A stretch of 64,000 nucleotides of DNA from positions 139,102,979 through 139,166,978 of the forward strand of contig NC_057809.1 in the NCBI RefSeq assembly GCF_018294505.1, given 5' to 3'. Of the stretch, positions 35,797 to 46,651 are shown piece after piece; position 1 is the stretch's first letter; every line of letters starts with the position of its first letter. The position numbers were made by a program, and so were the translations under genes. The stretch is from Triticum aestivum (Eukaryota > Streptophyta > Magnoliopsida > Poales > Poaceae). The notes beneath the pieces are model-generated. The model made no database searches. It was given only the letters and a program-made list of their open reading frames with translations, and was not told the DNA's origin.

Positions 35797-38700
35797 TGTC
35801 ACACCCTAGCTAGTTCATGCATTAGAGTGTTCCATTTGATAAAAAGTCCCTAGAACAACTAGGGTTTACTAAAAACTTTTTCAATGAACCTAAAATGCCA
35901 TTCTAAAAAGTCCACCCTTTTTGTTTTGGGTTAAAACCTTTGACAAAAATGGTGAACATTTTTCTAGGACCTCATAAAGTCATTGGATTAATTCACTACT
36001 AATTGCATTTGGGAAATTTAAATCCTATAAATATTTTAAAATGCACAAATAATCCTGAAAGTAATTTTAGGCTGTTGAGAATATTTTCAAATGTGCCTCT
36101 GAATATTTTCAGGGTTTTCCTAAATGAAATAGTATTTTTACTATTTCAATACACAAAACAGAATAAATAGAAAATAGAAAAAAGAGAGAGAAAGGAAACT
36201 TACCTGGCGCCCACCTAGCAGGCCCACCTGCCAGCCCAGCCCAGCCACCGCACCAGCGAGTTGCTTGGCTTGGCCAAGCAGGCAGGCAGGTGCTTGACGC
36301 CGGCACATGGGCGCGCCACGCAGCTGCCCGCCACCCTGCTTCCTCCCCTCGCCGTGCTGCTGCCCTGGATCGGTCACACACTCCTCCCCCGAGCTCGCAG
36401 ACACGCCCTCTCCTCCCAGCTCCTCTCCCTCGCTCTCCCGCACCATGGCCGACGCCCCTGCCGCCGCATCGTCGACGTAGCCGCGCCCTCTGTCATCCTC
36501 GCGCCGCGCCACCGTGTCCACGAGCTCCGTTGTCATCGACTACGTCGAGCAGGCCGAGCCCCGAGCGCTCGCCCACTCTAGAGTCGCCCCGACCCCGTCT
36601 TCTCCAACTCCGGCCACCGGAGATCCCCTTCGCCTTCACCGCAGCACCAGCTCGTCCCCGACCTTGCCGTCTGCCTTGTTGTGATCGCCGTGAGCCCAGC
36701 TACCTCCTCCCCCTCTCCATTAACTCCCTCCTGCACCGGTGTGCACCGCACCACGCTCACCCAAGCACTCACCGCCGCCGAGCTCGTCGCCGACGTGACT
36801 CCGGCCACCCACCGGCCACACCATTGTGACCAACGCACTCACCGCACACGCAGGAGCCCGTAGCACCACTCCACGCGCCTCGCCGTGCCCCGCAGCCTCG
36901 GTTTCTACCTCGCCCAAATTCTAGCGACCGCCAAGGTCGTCGCTGGTGACGTTTCCGGCCACCCCAGCTCCACCCACTGCCACCAATCGATGCGGCTTGC
37001 TCCCAGCTACGCGTAGATGCTCTCCGTCATCGTTTTGGTCGCCGGAGCACGAAACCCGCATCACTCCGCCGCGTCTGGCCTCGCCGGCGACTAAACGCCG
37101 GCAAGTTTGACCCTATTTGACCCCGTGTGGTCCTGGGTTGACTTCCCCTGAGTCTATGACACGTGGGACCGCCCTGCTAATTAACTTAGATTAGCACTAA
37201 CCAAAATTAGTTAGTTAATTAACTACTGACACGCGGGTCCCACTGGTCAGGTTTGACCTGGACCGGCCCTGTTGACCACTGACGTCACCCTGATGCAATG
37301 CTGGCGCAATCATTTACTGGATTTATTCTTATACAGGAAATTCCAGAAAATATTACAAACTTCAAAAATTCATAACTTTTAATCTGTAACTCCAAATGCA
37401 AAGATTTATATATGAAATTTGATCAGAAAAATTCAGTCTTTCCATCTGTAATGGTTTCATGCATGACAAAACACTTTAACCTTGCTGTTTAGGTGAAACA
37501 ATATATACACTTATAAGGGTTAAGAACATAAGCTTCCATTTGAATCTTTGATTCAAATGGACCCAAACCAACTAGTTTCACATTGCATTTGGTAGGACAC
37601 CTCATATTGCCATGTCATAGCATGCATCATATTGTTGCATATTGCCATGTGATGATTGTCTTCTGTGGTGTCTTTCATGGTAGGTTCTGCCTCCGAGGAT
37701 ATTTTCGAGTATCCAGCTGAAGGGCAGTACCCTACTACTACTCCATCAGGCAAGCAGCCCCATTGATCATATCGATACAATCCCATGTTCTCGCTTCTGC
37801 TCTCATTTACTGCATTAAGACAACAACATTTCAAACTGCTGTGTGCTGCGGTAGTTGAACCCTTATCCTCTGCATGACCTGTCATTGCCACAGTAACTAG
37901 ATGAAACCCACTAGCATGTGTAGGAGTTGATTGAGCCATGTGTGTGTTTCCTACCTTGCTATGCCTGCTATGCTTACGGTTGTGTCAGGTCTGGTTCATC
38001 TAGGTGATGGGCTAGAGTGAAATGATTACGAGAGTAATGCGAGGGATGTGTTGAACATGATTTGGTAAAGGTTTCGATGAGAGGCCATATAGGAGTACAT
38101 GGTGGGTTGTTTCATTGAGACCGTCCCTAAGAACTGAGATCTGTATGTGTGATTTAAGATTAAGCTACTACCACACATTGGGCCCTAAAATACGACCCCG
38201 CTCGACTTACTGATCCATCTCGTCCTCTGTCCAGGAGTTGCAACTAGTTTCTGGTGTTTATAGGTTATGTGTTGGCGGCCATGCGTAGCGCTGACCCAGG
38301 GGTGGGCTGTGATGCGGTAGATACACAGTGGCACGGTGTACCGAGTTGCCCGTTTGGTGTCTCGGGAACCCTGCACACATCATTTGGGGCCATTGAGGAC
38401 ATCCCGGGCGGATTTCCTTGCGGATGGAACCCGAATAGGCGATAGACCTGGACTAGAGACTTGTGCGGTTAGTCAGGTCGTGCGTACACCCATGTCGGCT
38501 TTCGCTTGAAGTCTGCCGAGCACATGTCGTGTGCAGACGCTAAGTGGTGGAAACATGTGTGACAAAGTACACCCCTGCAGGGTATAAAACTATTCGAATA
38601 GCCGCGTCCGTTGTAAAGGACTACTTGGTTGCCTATACGATTCATAGACAAGTTAATGGTTACTACTAAAAGACTCAAGATAAGTGTGAGTACCGAGGAT

Positions 38701-39833
38701 GGCCCTCTCGTAGGATGACGAGGGAGGATCCCCGGTGGAGTATTGTGTTGGTGATTAGTGGACTCGTGTGCGAAAACTATTTTACAGTGGTGTCTCGTAG
38801 GATAGCTTAGCCAAGAGTCAAAGCCGGCTTGCTGCAATAACTCCACCACCTTCTTGATAATAAGCATGTATGGTAGGATCTGTTGTAAGACTTGCTGAGT
38901 ACCTTTGTACTCATGTTTCTTTAAATACTGTTTTCAGACGACAACACCGCCCCCTCCGATGGGTTTTACGTAGACCTTGACGTCGATGAGTAACTTGCCA
39001 CCCAGGTGGTGATTCTGGCCATGGAGGGCCCTATGTAGATAGACAGGCTTCGACAAGCCTTCTTTCTTTCTAGTGTCTGTACCCAGACTTATTTGCTTCC
39101 GCATGTGCTTCTATGCTTGTATGACTTGAGTGTCGGGTCTTGTGACCCCTACCTGTATGAATATGTTATGTATGGCTCTCCGGAGCCTTTAAATAAAGTA
39201 CTTGAGTTGTAGAGTTTTGTTGTGATGCCATGTTGTATTTACACATATCGAGCATATTGTGTGTATGATTGAAATGCTTGGTATGTGTGGGATCCGACAA
39301 TCTAGTTGTTTATCCTTGGCAGCCTCTCTTATGGGGAAATGTAGTCTAGTGCTCCTTGAGCCATAGTAGTCCGCTACAGCCCGGTTCACCGGAGTCCTGC
39401 TAGCCCAGCACTACTGCTCAGGACACTTGACTAGCCGCCATGTGTTTCACTTTGTTCCTATGTCTGTCCCTTCGGGGAAATTTCACGCGGTGACATCCGG
39501 AGTCCTGCCTAGCCTGCTACAGCCCGGGTTCCCCGCAGTCCTGTTAGCCCAGTGCTACAGCCCGGATTCACACGCTGTTGACGGACATGCTCAATGTGAT
39601 TCATGTATGCCTGTCCCCATAAGTCTGTGCCGCTTTCGGTTCACGACTAGCCATGTCGGCCCGGGTTCTCTGTCATATGGATGCTAGCGACACTATCATA
39701 TACGTGAGCCAAAAGCGCAAACGGTCCAAGGCCTTGGCAAGGCGACACCCATGGGGATACCGTGCATGAGGCCGCAAAGTGATATGAGGTGTCACCGGCT
39801 AGATCAATGTGACTTGGAATCGGGGTCTTGACA
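35797..39833 (+). repeat. Element F 3' LTR (4037 bp)
   Basis: Begins TGTCACACCCTAGCTAG and ends GGTCTTGACA. It is co-linear with 25737-29779. The polyadenylation region probably lies near AATAAAGTACTTGAG (about 39192), which the 5' LTR shares. It is followed by GATTA, the right target-site duplication. Confidence 0.9.
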
Positions 39834-40420
39834 GATTACCATAGTTTGAGGAGTTCATATATTCACTATGTATTAATGCTTTGTTCCGGTTCTCTATTAA
39901 AAGGAGGCCTTAATATCCCTTAGTTTCCAAAATGTACCTCGCCGCCACGGGAGGGTAGGACAAAAGATGTCATGCAAGTTCTTTTAATAAAGCACGTATG
40001 ACTATTTATGGAATACATCCTATATTATATCGATGAACTGGAGCTAGTGTCATGTCACCCTAGGTTATAACTGTCACATGATGGATATCATCCAACAAGT
40101 CACAGATCCAATGCCTATGAACTTTTCCATATTGTTTCTACTAAGTTACTACTGCTATCATCACTATTAAACTTGCTACAAAACTACTGCTATCACTATT
40201 ACTATTACTATTGTTGCTGTCACTACTATCAAAACTATCAAACTACTTTGCTACTGATCACTTTGCTGCAGATAATTAATCTCCAGGTGTGGTTGTATTG
40301 ACAACTCAGCTGCTAATACCTTCAAATATTCTTTGGCTCCCCTTGTGTTGAATCTATAAATTTGGGTTGAATACTCTACCCTCGAAAACTGTTGCGATTC
40401 CCTATACTTGCGGGTTATCA
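39834..40420 (+). repeat. Element B 3' LTR, second part
   Basis: Resumes with GATTACCATAGTTTGAGG (GATTA is the duplicated target) and matches 7107-7687 of the 5' LTR to the end GCGGGTTATCA. With 24906-25736 the rebuilt LTR length is about 1413 bp against 1407 for the 5' copy. It is followed by AAGTA, B's right target-site duplication. Confidence 0.9.
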
Positions 40421-40425
40421 AAGTA

Positions 40426-41984
40426 CTAGAGCAATTCCATAGAAAAGAGCTTCGTTGACGGGATTTGAATGCCGCTTACCTAGCCTCCCTAGCAACTATT
40501 TGAGGACTCTATTTTATTTAAAAACATTCCGATTTAAGCATTTTATTAAAACAACAATCAAAATGAAAATAAAATGACATTCCAAGAATAGCACACATCA
40601 TGTGAAGAAGCAAAAACTTAGGCTCAACTGATACTAACCGATAATTGTTGAAGAAAAGAGGTGGGATGCCTACCGGAGCATCCCCGAGGATAGATGCTTG
40701 AGACTTCTTGAAATATTATATTGGGGTGCCTTGGACATCCCCCATCTTTAGCTTTTGTGTCTCCTTAATTCTTCTCATATCGCGGCTTCCCTAATTCTCA
40801 AAAGCTTAATCCACACAAAACTCAACAAGAACTCGTGAGATAAGTTAGTATAGACCAATGCAAGAACCTTATCATTCTCTACTATAGCAAATCACTTAAA
40901 TTGTTATTCAACATTTCATAATAAATGCCTCTGCATATTTAATACTCATATCCTCAAATAGAATCATTAAACAAGCAAACATACGCAAATAATGCAAACA
41001 TAACAGCAATCTGCCAAAACAGTACAGTTTGTAAAGAATGCAAGAGTATCATTACTTATTTAACTCCAAAAATTATGAAAATTTACCACACTATAGAAAA
41101 TTATTAGAGATTACTTTTCACAAAGTTTCAACATTTTATCACATTCTGACTTTTCTAGGGAATTTTTGCAACAACGGTAAACTTTCTGTTTTCAAACAAC
41201 AACGTGTATACTTGTAAAATAAGCATAGTAAAGGCTCTCAATGCCACTTTTATTGAAATAAAAGATGCAAAACATTATTCTAAATAACAGAATGCAAATC
41301 CTAGCAAAATAAAATGACGCTCCAAGCAAAACACATATCATGTGACAAATGAAAACTTAATGGAACTTCGTGAGATAGGTTAGTATGATAAAGAGCAAAC
41401 CATTCACTTTGCTACAGTCAAAGACAAGATTCATAATTTTTCTCACACAATGCCTATAGTAGAATATCATTTCCACAATTTATATTGAGCAATATAAGCC
41501 ATGGAAACTAGAAAACAAGCAAACTATGCATTGAAAACAGAATCTGTCAAAAACAGAACAGTCTGTAATGATCTGTACTCCAACCATACGTCGGCTACTC
41601 CAAAAATTCTAAAAAATTAGGAAATCCTAGGAAATTTGTCTACTAATCTTCTTCAAAAAGAACCAGCATTTTATCACCCTTTAGTTAAAAATGGGAATTG
41701 TTTTCCTGAGCGCAAAAGTTTCTGTTTTTCAGCAAGATCAAATCAACTATCACCATAGACCATCCCAAAGGCTTCACTTGGCACTTTATTGAAACAAAAG
41801 CAATAAAACATGATCGATACAGTGGCATAATCATGTGAACACACAAAAACAGTAGGTAAAAGTGTTGGGTTGTCTCCCAACAAGCACTTTTCTTTTATGC
41901 CTTTTTAGCTAGGCATGATGATTCAATGATGCTCGCATAAACGATAAGAATTGAAACATGAAGACAACATCATGAAGCATATTA
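40426..41984 (-). other. Element A interior, middle non-coding part
   Basis: No gene is supported. It is the reverse complement of element D at about 61620-63290. At 40678 and 40735 the minus strand has degraded versions of the GGGGATGC polypurine motif, again 57 bp apart as in D. The second motif pair is deleted near 41360. Confidence 0.7.
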
Positions 41985-43762
41985 CTAGAACATTTTAGGT
42001 CTAACACACTTCCTATGTATAGGAATTTTGTGAGCAAAAAACTTATGGGAACAAGAATCAACTAGCATAGGAAGGCAAAACAAGTGCAACTTCAAAACAA
42101 TCAACACATAGAGAAGAAACTTGATATTATTGAGATATGTAAGAGCATAAGTTCCTTCCTCATAATAATTTTTAGAAACATCATGAATGGATTCAAAAAT
42201 ATAACTATCACATACATCACTCTTTTCATGATTCACAAGCATAGAAGATTTATTACTCTTTATGGCATAGATGTCATCATAATAATCATCATATATAGCA
42301 ACTTTATTGTCATAGTCAATTGAAACCTCTTCCAAAATAGTGGATGTATCTCTAAATAAAGTCATGACCTCTCCAAATTCACTTTCATCAATACTGTAAT
42401 AAGATTCAACACCCTCCAAAATAGTGGGATCACTACTACCTAGAGTTGACACTCCTCCAAACTCACTTTCATCAATGTAATCATCATAAATAGGAGGCAT
42501 GCTATCATCATAATAATTTTTCTTATCGAAAGTAGAAGGAATCAAAGGATCATATTTATTAAGCAAAGCATCCCCAAGATTAGGACAAGAATTATTTCCA
42601 GCGAATAAATCTTAAAACATATCATATTCATTAAACATAGCATCCCCAAGCTTGTGGTTTTGCATATCATCAAAATCATTCTTATCAATAGCCTGAATGG
42701 CACAAATAGTATAGCAAACATTATTATCATATTCTTCCAAGCAGGTGCTAAAAAGATTTTGAAGATCATAAGGGATATCGTTGCCTTCCCAATCATAATC
42801 ATTACAACAAGTGGTAGGTATCACAAAATCACACTCAATATCATCATCCTCCATCAACATATTTGATTCACTTTCATGAGGCACAATGGTGATAGGAGCA
42901 ACATTATTTGGGAGAGATACCATTTTACCTTTATTCTTTCTTCTCTTCTTCTTCTTCACCACATCATGTGTGGCTTTAGTTAATTCTTTCAAGCTTCTTA
43001 TTGAATAGATTGATTGGATTGGAGCTCCTCCTTGTTACTCGATTCATCATAATAAACACTAGGAGGGTATTGGGAATTTTTTTCCCTTTCATTAGTACTC
43101 TCTTCATATTCTATTTGTTTTATTTTCTTTAGATAGTTGGCAATATAAGGATTCTCAATGCAATTTACCGCACAAAACATATAAATTTCCTCTAGATCAA
43201 AATCAAGAAATCTCTCGGGATTTGGAAACACCTTAGTTATATGTTTCATTTCTTCATACTCCAAAAGAATACTAAGCTCTTTATGTTGCTCGAGGGAAAT
43301 CAAGTTATCACAATTTTTGGACACAATTTGATCATGAACCAATTTGCATTAGAGATTTAAATGACCATGTTCATTGCAAACTTCACAAGGATGGCGAAAA
43401 AAATTACATCTTTCAGCACAATCATCCAGCCTCTCTTGCAACTTTTTCATTTCTAAACATTTATGCTTCTTACAAAATCTATCTTCCCTTTTTGGTGTGC
43501 AAATGCATTCCCAATTCACTACGCAAAAATTGACATGCTTATAAGAAACATTTTTGTCATGACTTGTGCAATCATCATTAGCATTTTGGATATTCAAAGA
43601 ATTTATACTAACAACATTGCAATCATGCTCATCATTCAAATATTTTGTGTCAAGCATTTTATTGACTTCTTCTTCTAACAATTGAGCACAATTTTCCGAT
43701 CCATCATTTTCAAGAAAGATATTATAAAGATGATCAAAAATATGATGCATCCTCAATTCCAT
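41985..43762 (-). pseudogene. Element A ORF of unknown function, with Cys/His-rich segment
   Basis: The minus-strand ATG at 43762 starts MELRMHHIFDHLYNIFLEN. The gene has a Cys/His-rich stretch (ECICTPKREDRFCKKHKC and a CEVCNEHGH motif at about residues 127-135), a charged middle with KKKKRRKNKGK, Asp/Tyr-rich repeats (YDDYIDES) and a C-terminal Cys cluster (CLPMLVDSCSHKFFAHK). Breaks: a stop at about 43349, a frameshift near 43000 and a stop at about 42612. Element D encodes a relative (60705-61613) that lacks the Cys/His-rich part. CxxC...H spacing suggests metal binding, but no nucleocapsid CCHC consensus is met and I cannot name a family. Confidence 0.65.
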
Positions 43763-43843
43763 TTTTTTGTAGTTTTCTTTTATATAACAAGAAACTAAAA
43801 GATTAGATTGCCATATCTAAAGATATACCTTCAAGCACTCACC

Positions 43844-43861
43844 TCCCCGGCAACGGCGCAA
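43844..43861 (-). other. Primer binding site, tRNA-Asp type (element A)
   Basis: The plus strand reads TCCCCGGCAACGGCGCAA, the 3' end of plant tRNA-Asp with one mismatch. It lies 10 bases from the 5' LTR on the minus strand. It is a primer complement, not a tRNA gene. Confidence 0.85.
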
Positions 43862-43871
43862 GAAAAGAGCT

Positions 43872-45125
43872 TGATGTATACTACGCAACTTTATTCTTGT
43901 ACACTCATGTTGGGCCTCAAGGCGTAGAGTTTTGTAGGACAGTAGAAATTTCCCTCAAGTGGATGACCTAAGGTTTATCAATCCGTGAGAGGTGTAGGAT
44001 GAAGATGGTCTCTCTCAAACGACCCTGCAACCAAATACAAGAAATCTCTTGTGTCCCCAACACACCTAATACAATGGCAAATTGTATAAGTGCACTAGTT
44101 CGGCGAAGAGATGGTGATAAAAGTGTAATATTGATGGTAGAAATATATTTTATGATCTGAATAAATTAAAACAGCAAGGTAGAAAATAGTAAACGGGCAC
44201 GAAAACGGTATTGCAATGCTTGAAAATGAGGCCTAGGGTCCGTACTTTCACTAGTGCAATATCTCAACAATGCTAATATAATTGGATCATATAACCAATG
44301 TCACCGCGTGTTGAATGCCAAAACGCATATCAAGTGAATCAATATGATACCCCATTGTCACCACGAGTATTCATATGCAAGACATATATCAAGTGCTCTC
44401 AAATGCATAAAAGTACTCAATCCAATAACAACAAAATCTCAAAGGGAAAAACTCAATTCATCACAACAAGATAGAGAGGAGAAAAACACCATATGATTCG
44501 ACTATATTAACAAAGCCCGTGATACATCAAGGTCGTGACATCTCAAGAACATGAGAGAGAGAGAGATTAAACACATAGCTACTGGTACAAACCCCCAGCC
44601 CCGAGGGTGGACTACTCCCTCCTCATCGTGGTGGCCGCCGGGATGATGAAGATGGCCATCGGAGATGATCCCCCCCGGCAGGGTGCCGGAAAGGGTCTAG
44701 ATTGGTTTTCGGTGGCTACAGAGCCTTGCGGCGGCGGATCTTTTGATCTAGGTTAATGCCGACGTTTTTCGGAATATTTTTGAATTTATAGGGTAAAGAG
44801 GGGGTGCGGGAGGCCATCGAGGTGGGCACAACCCACCTGGGTGTGCCCTGATGGGTTATGCCCCCCTCGAGGCACCCCTAGGTGCTGCTCTGACCCATTG
44901 ATGGTCTTCTGGTCCACAAAAAATTTCATGGTGTTTGGACCTCATTTGATATTGATTTACTGTGATGTAAAAAACAAGCAAAAAACAACAACTGGCACTG
45001 GGCACTGGGTTAATAGGTTAGTCCCAAAAAATGATATAAAGTTTCTATAAAATGATTGTAAAACATCCAAGAATGATAATATAACAGCATGAATACTTCA
45101 TAAATTATAGATACATTGGAAATCA
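43872..45125 (-). repeat. Element A 5' LTR (1254 bp)
   Basis: The plus strand runs TGATGTATACTACGCAAC to ATACATTGGAAATCA. The outer end, expected GGAGACGTATCA, is shortened to GGAAATCA. Relative to 3353-4855 it lacks 262 bp; the break at 44295-44297 sits on the shared trinucleotide CCA. It is followed by AGGTT, A's right target-site duplication. Confidence 0.85.
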
Positions 45126-45130
45126 AGGTT

Positions 45131-45564
45131 TGCGGTGGCGGAACTCCTGATCTAGGTTTATTTCTGGGGGTTTCTATACTATAGGAATTTTTGGCACTGA
45201 GAATAAGTCAGGGGGACCCACAAGGAAGCCACAAGGTCGGATGGAACGCCCGGGGGTTAGGGCTCGCCCTCCACCCTTGTGGAGGCCGCGTGGCTCTTCT
45301 GGTCCAACTCTTTTGCTTCGGGAGCTTCTTATGGTCCATAAAGAATCACCCATAAATTTTCAGGTTAATTGGACTCTGTTTGATATTCCTTTTCTGCAAA
45401 ACTCAAAAACAAGGAAAAAACAAAAACTGGCACTCGGCTCGAGGTTAATAGGTTAGTCCCAAAAGTCATATAAAATAGCATATAAATGCATATGAAACAT
45501 CCAAGATTGATAATATAATATCATGGAACAATAAAAAATTATAGATACGTTAGAGACGTATCAA
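45131..45564 (-). repeat. Element C 3' LTR, proximal part
   Basis: Continues the LTR broken at 3352 and ends ACGTTAGAGACGTATCA. The combined C LTR is about 1657 bp. Its outer minus-strand start is TGATACGTCTC. Confidence 0.8.
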
Positions 45565-45802
45565 ACATCCCCAAGCTAAATTTCTGCTCGTCCTCGTGTA
45601 GGTAAATGATAAAAACAATTTTTTTAATGTGGAATGCTACCTATCATATTTATCCATGTAATTCTCTTTATTGTGGCATGAATGTTCAGATCCGTGAGAT
45701 TCAAAACAAAATTTCAATACGGACATAAGAACAATAATACTTCAAGCATACTAACAAAATAATTATGTCTTCCCAAAATAACATGGCCAAAGAAAGCTTA
45801 TG
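45565..45802 (-). mobile_element. Element C interior remnant
   Basis: On the minus strand the sequence ends TTTAGCTTGGGGATGTT against the LTR, a polypurine motif like A's. This identifies 2130-45564 as C's 3' LTR. Only about 240 bp of interior survive before the next LTR fragment. No gene. Confidence 0.7.
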
Positions 45803-46640
45803 TGTAACATCCCAATTTCCAATTTGGATGTTAATCATTAGGTCATCATATGCATCCATGATTTGTGCATTTTGAATTTGATTTGTTTGGACTTTTTGAT
45901 CCTAGGGACCTTAAGCAACTCAAGGACCATTTGAGAGAGTTGGAGGTTTTCACAAAAATCCATTTTTGAATTTTCAAAATTGGTAAATTGGATCTAAATG
46001 GTTTTATTCAAATTATTTCAATTTAAATAAAAGAGAGAAGATAATATGGCTTCTTCCAAAACAGCTAGGAAATATTGGAAATTTAATTTTGAATAAAAAT
46101 ATATTTTATTTGAGTTTTATTTGGAATTTTATTTGGTTAAATTAGGGGAAAATATGCATTTTTAAAAAATTGCATTTAGCACAGAAAATTGTTCACTTTG
46201 TCCTAAATATTAGGAGAGGACGGAGAACATTATTTCTGAAATTTTAGGAAAGTTTTTTTATTTTTTTCTTCACGGCAAAAATTATTTAAAAAAAAAGTTT
46301 CGCACCGAACTGGGCCGAAGGCCAACCCGGCCTGAGCCGTCGCTACCTTCCATGATCGTGCAGGAGCCAGACTCGCCGGAGTCCGGGACCGAGCCGCCGC
46401 CCGACCCCCTCCCCAAGTCGGACGGCACCCTCCTTATATGATCTGCCCCACCACCCGCCCCTCATCAAGCTGCCGCCGCCGCACGCACGCAGCAGTAGTA
46501 GCCGCAGCCCGCCGCCGCCTGCCGCACCGCCTCGCCGCCCCGCCGCGCCGCTCGTCGCCACCATTCACCGTGCCACCCCACCCCACAGCCATCATCGCCC
46601 GCGCCGCCTCACGCCAGAGCCGCGCCGCCGCCGAAGCCCG
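45803..46640 (+). repeat. Truncated TGTAACATCCC-type LTR (5' ~840 bp)
   Basis: Starts TGTAACATCCCAATTTCC, like the solo LTR at 8106, and includes AT-rich U3, a GC-rich leader and TTATATGA near 46434. It stops just before the gag ATG at 46652 instead of running for 3.5 kb. No duplication of the left flank TTATG (45798-45802) is seen to the right. The right boundary is uncertain by about 15 bp. Confidence 0.65.
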
Positions 46641-46651
46641 ATCACGTGTAA

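Larger units (their letters stand above)
25737..39833 (+). mobile_element. Element F: complete chromodomain Gypsy retrotransposon (Tekay/Del clade)
   Basis: 14,097 bp with LTRs of 4043 and 4037 bp, an initiator-Met type primer site, an extra upstream ORF, gag with a zinc knuckle, pol with a C-terminal chromodomain and a polypurine tract. A perfect 5-bp duplication GATTA lies at 25732-25736 and 39834-39838. The chromodomain and long LTRs point to the Tekay/Del chromovirus clade. In one ~290-bp stretch (28206 versus 38262 onward) I counted about 20 differences, mostly transitions. The element is therefore younger than its host B but not recent. Pol has at least seven stops, so it is dead. Confidence 0.92.
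6281..40420 (+). mobile_element. Element B: Athila-clade Gypsy retrotransposon (heavily nested)
   Basis: A plus-strand element with 5' LTR 6281-7687, tRNA-Asp primer site, gag-protease remnant, 3' non-coding region and a split 3' LTR (24906-25736 plus 39839-40420). Target-site duplication: AAGCA (6276-6280) and AAGTA (40421-40425). D keeps the uninterrupted version of the site (63290-63300, complementary strand), which confirms both edges. RT, RNase H and integrase of B are missing. They were presumably lost when the Fatima-like composite at 14034-23879 formed. First 125 bp of the two LTRs differ at about 15 positions by eye, so the element is old. Confidence 0.9.
3353..45125 (-). mobile_element. 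Element A: non-autonomous Athila-like LTR retrotransposon
   Basis: A minus-strand element made of a 3' LTR (3353-4855), interior (4856-6280 plus 40426-43871) and 5' LTR (43872-45125), split by nested element B. It is flanked by AGGCT (3348-3352) and AGGTT (45126-45130), a 5-bp target-site duplication with one C/T change, which places the insertion inside the LTR of element C. A tRNA-Asp primer site lies next to the 5' LTR and a polypurine-like tract next to the 3' LTR. The interior carries one unknown ORF and no gag, protease, RT or integrase, so mobilisation must have depended on an autonomous partner (inference). Element D at 59040 is a plus-strand relative. Confidence 0.85.

Noticed and set aside
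43844..43861. Sequence equal to the 3' end of tRNA-Asp
   Set aside because: Only the primer-site complement is present; no cloverleaf or anticodon arm lies upstream.
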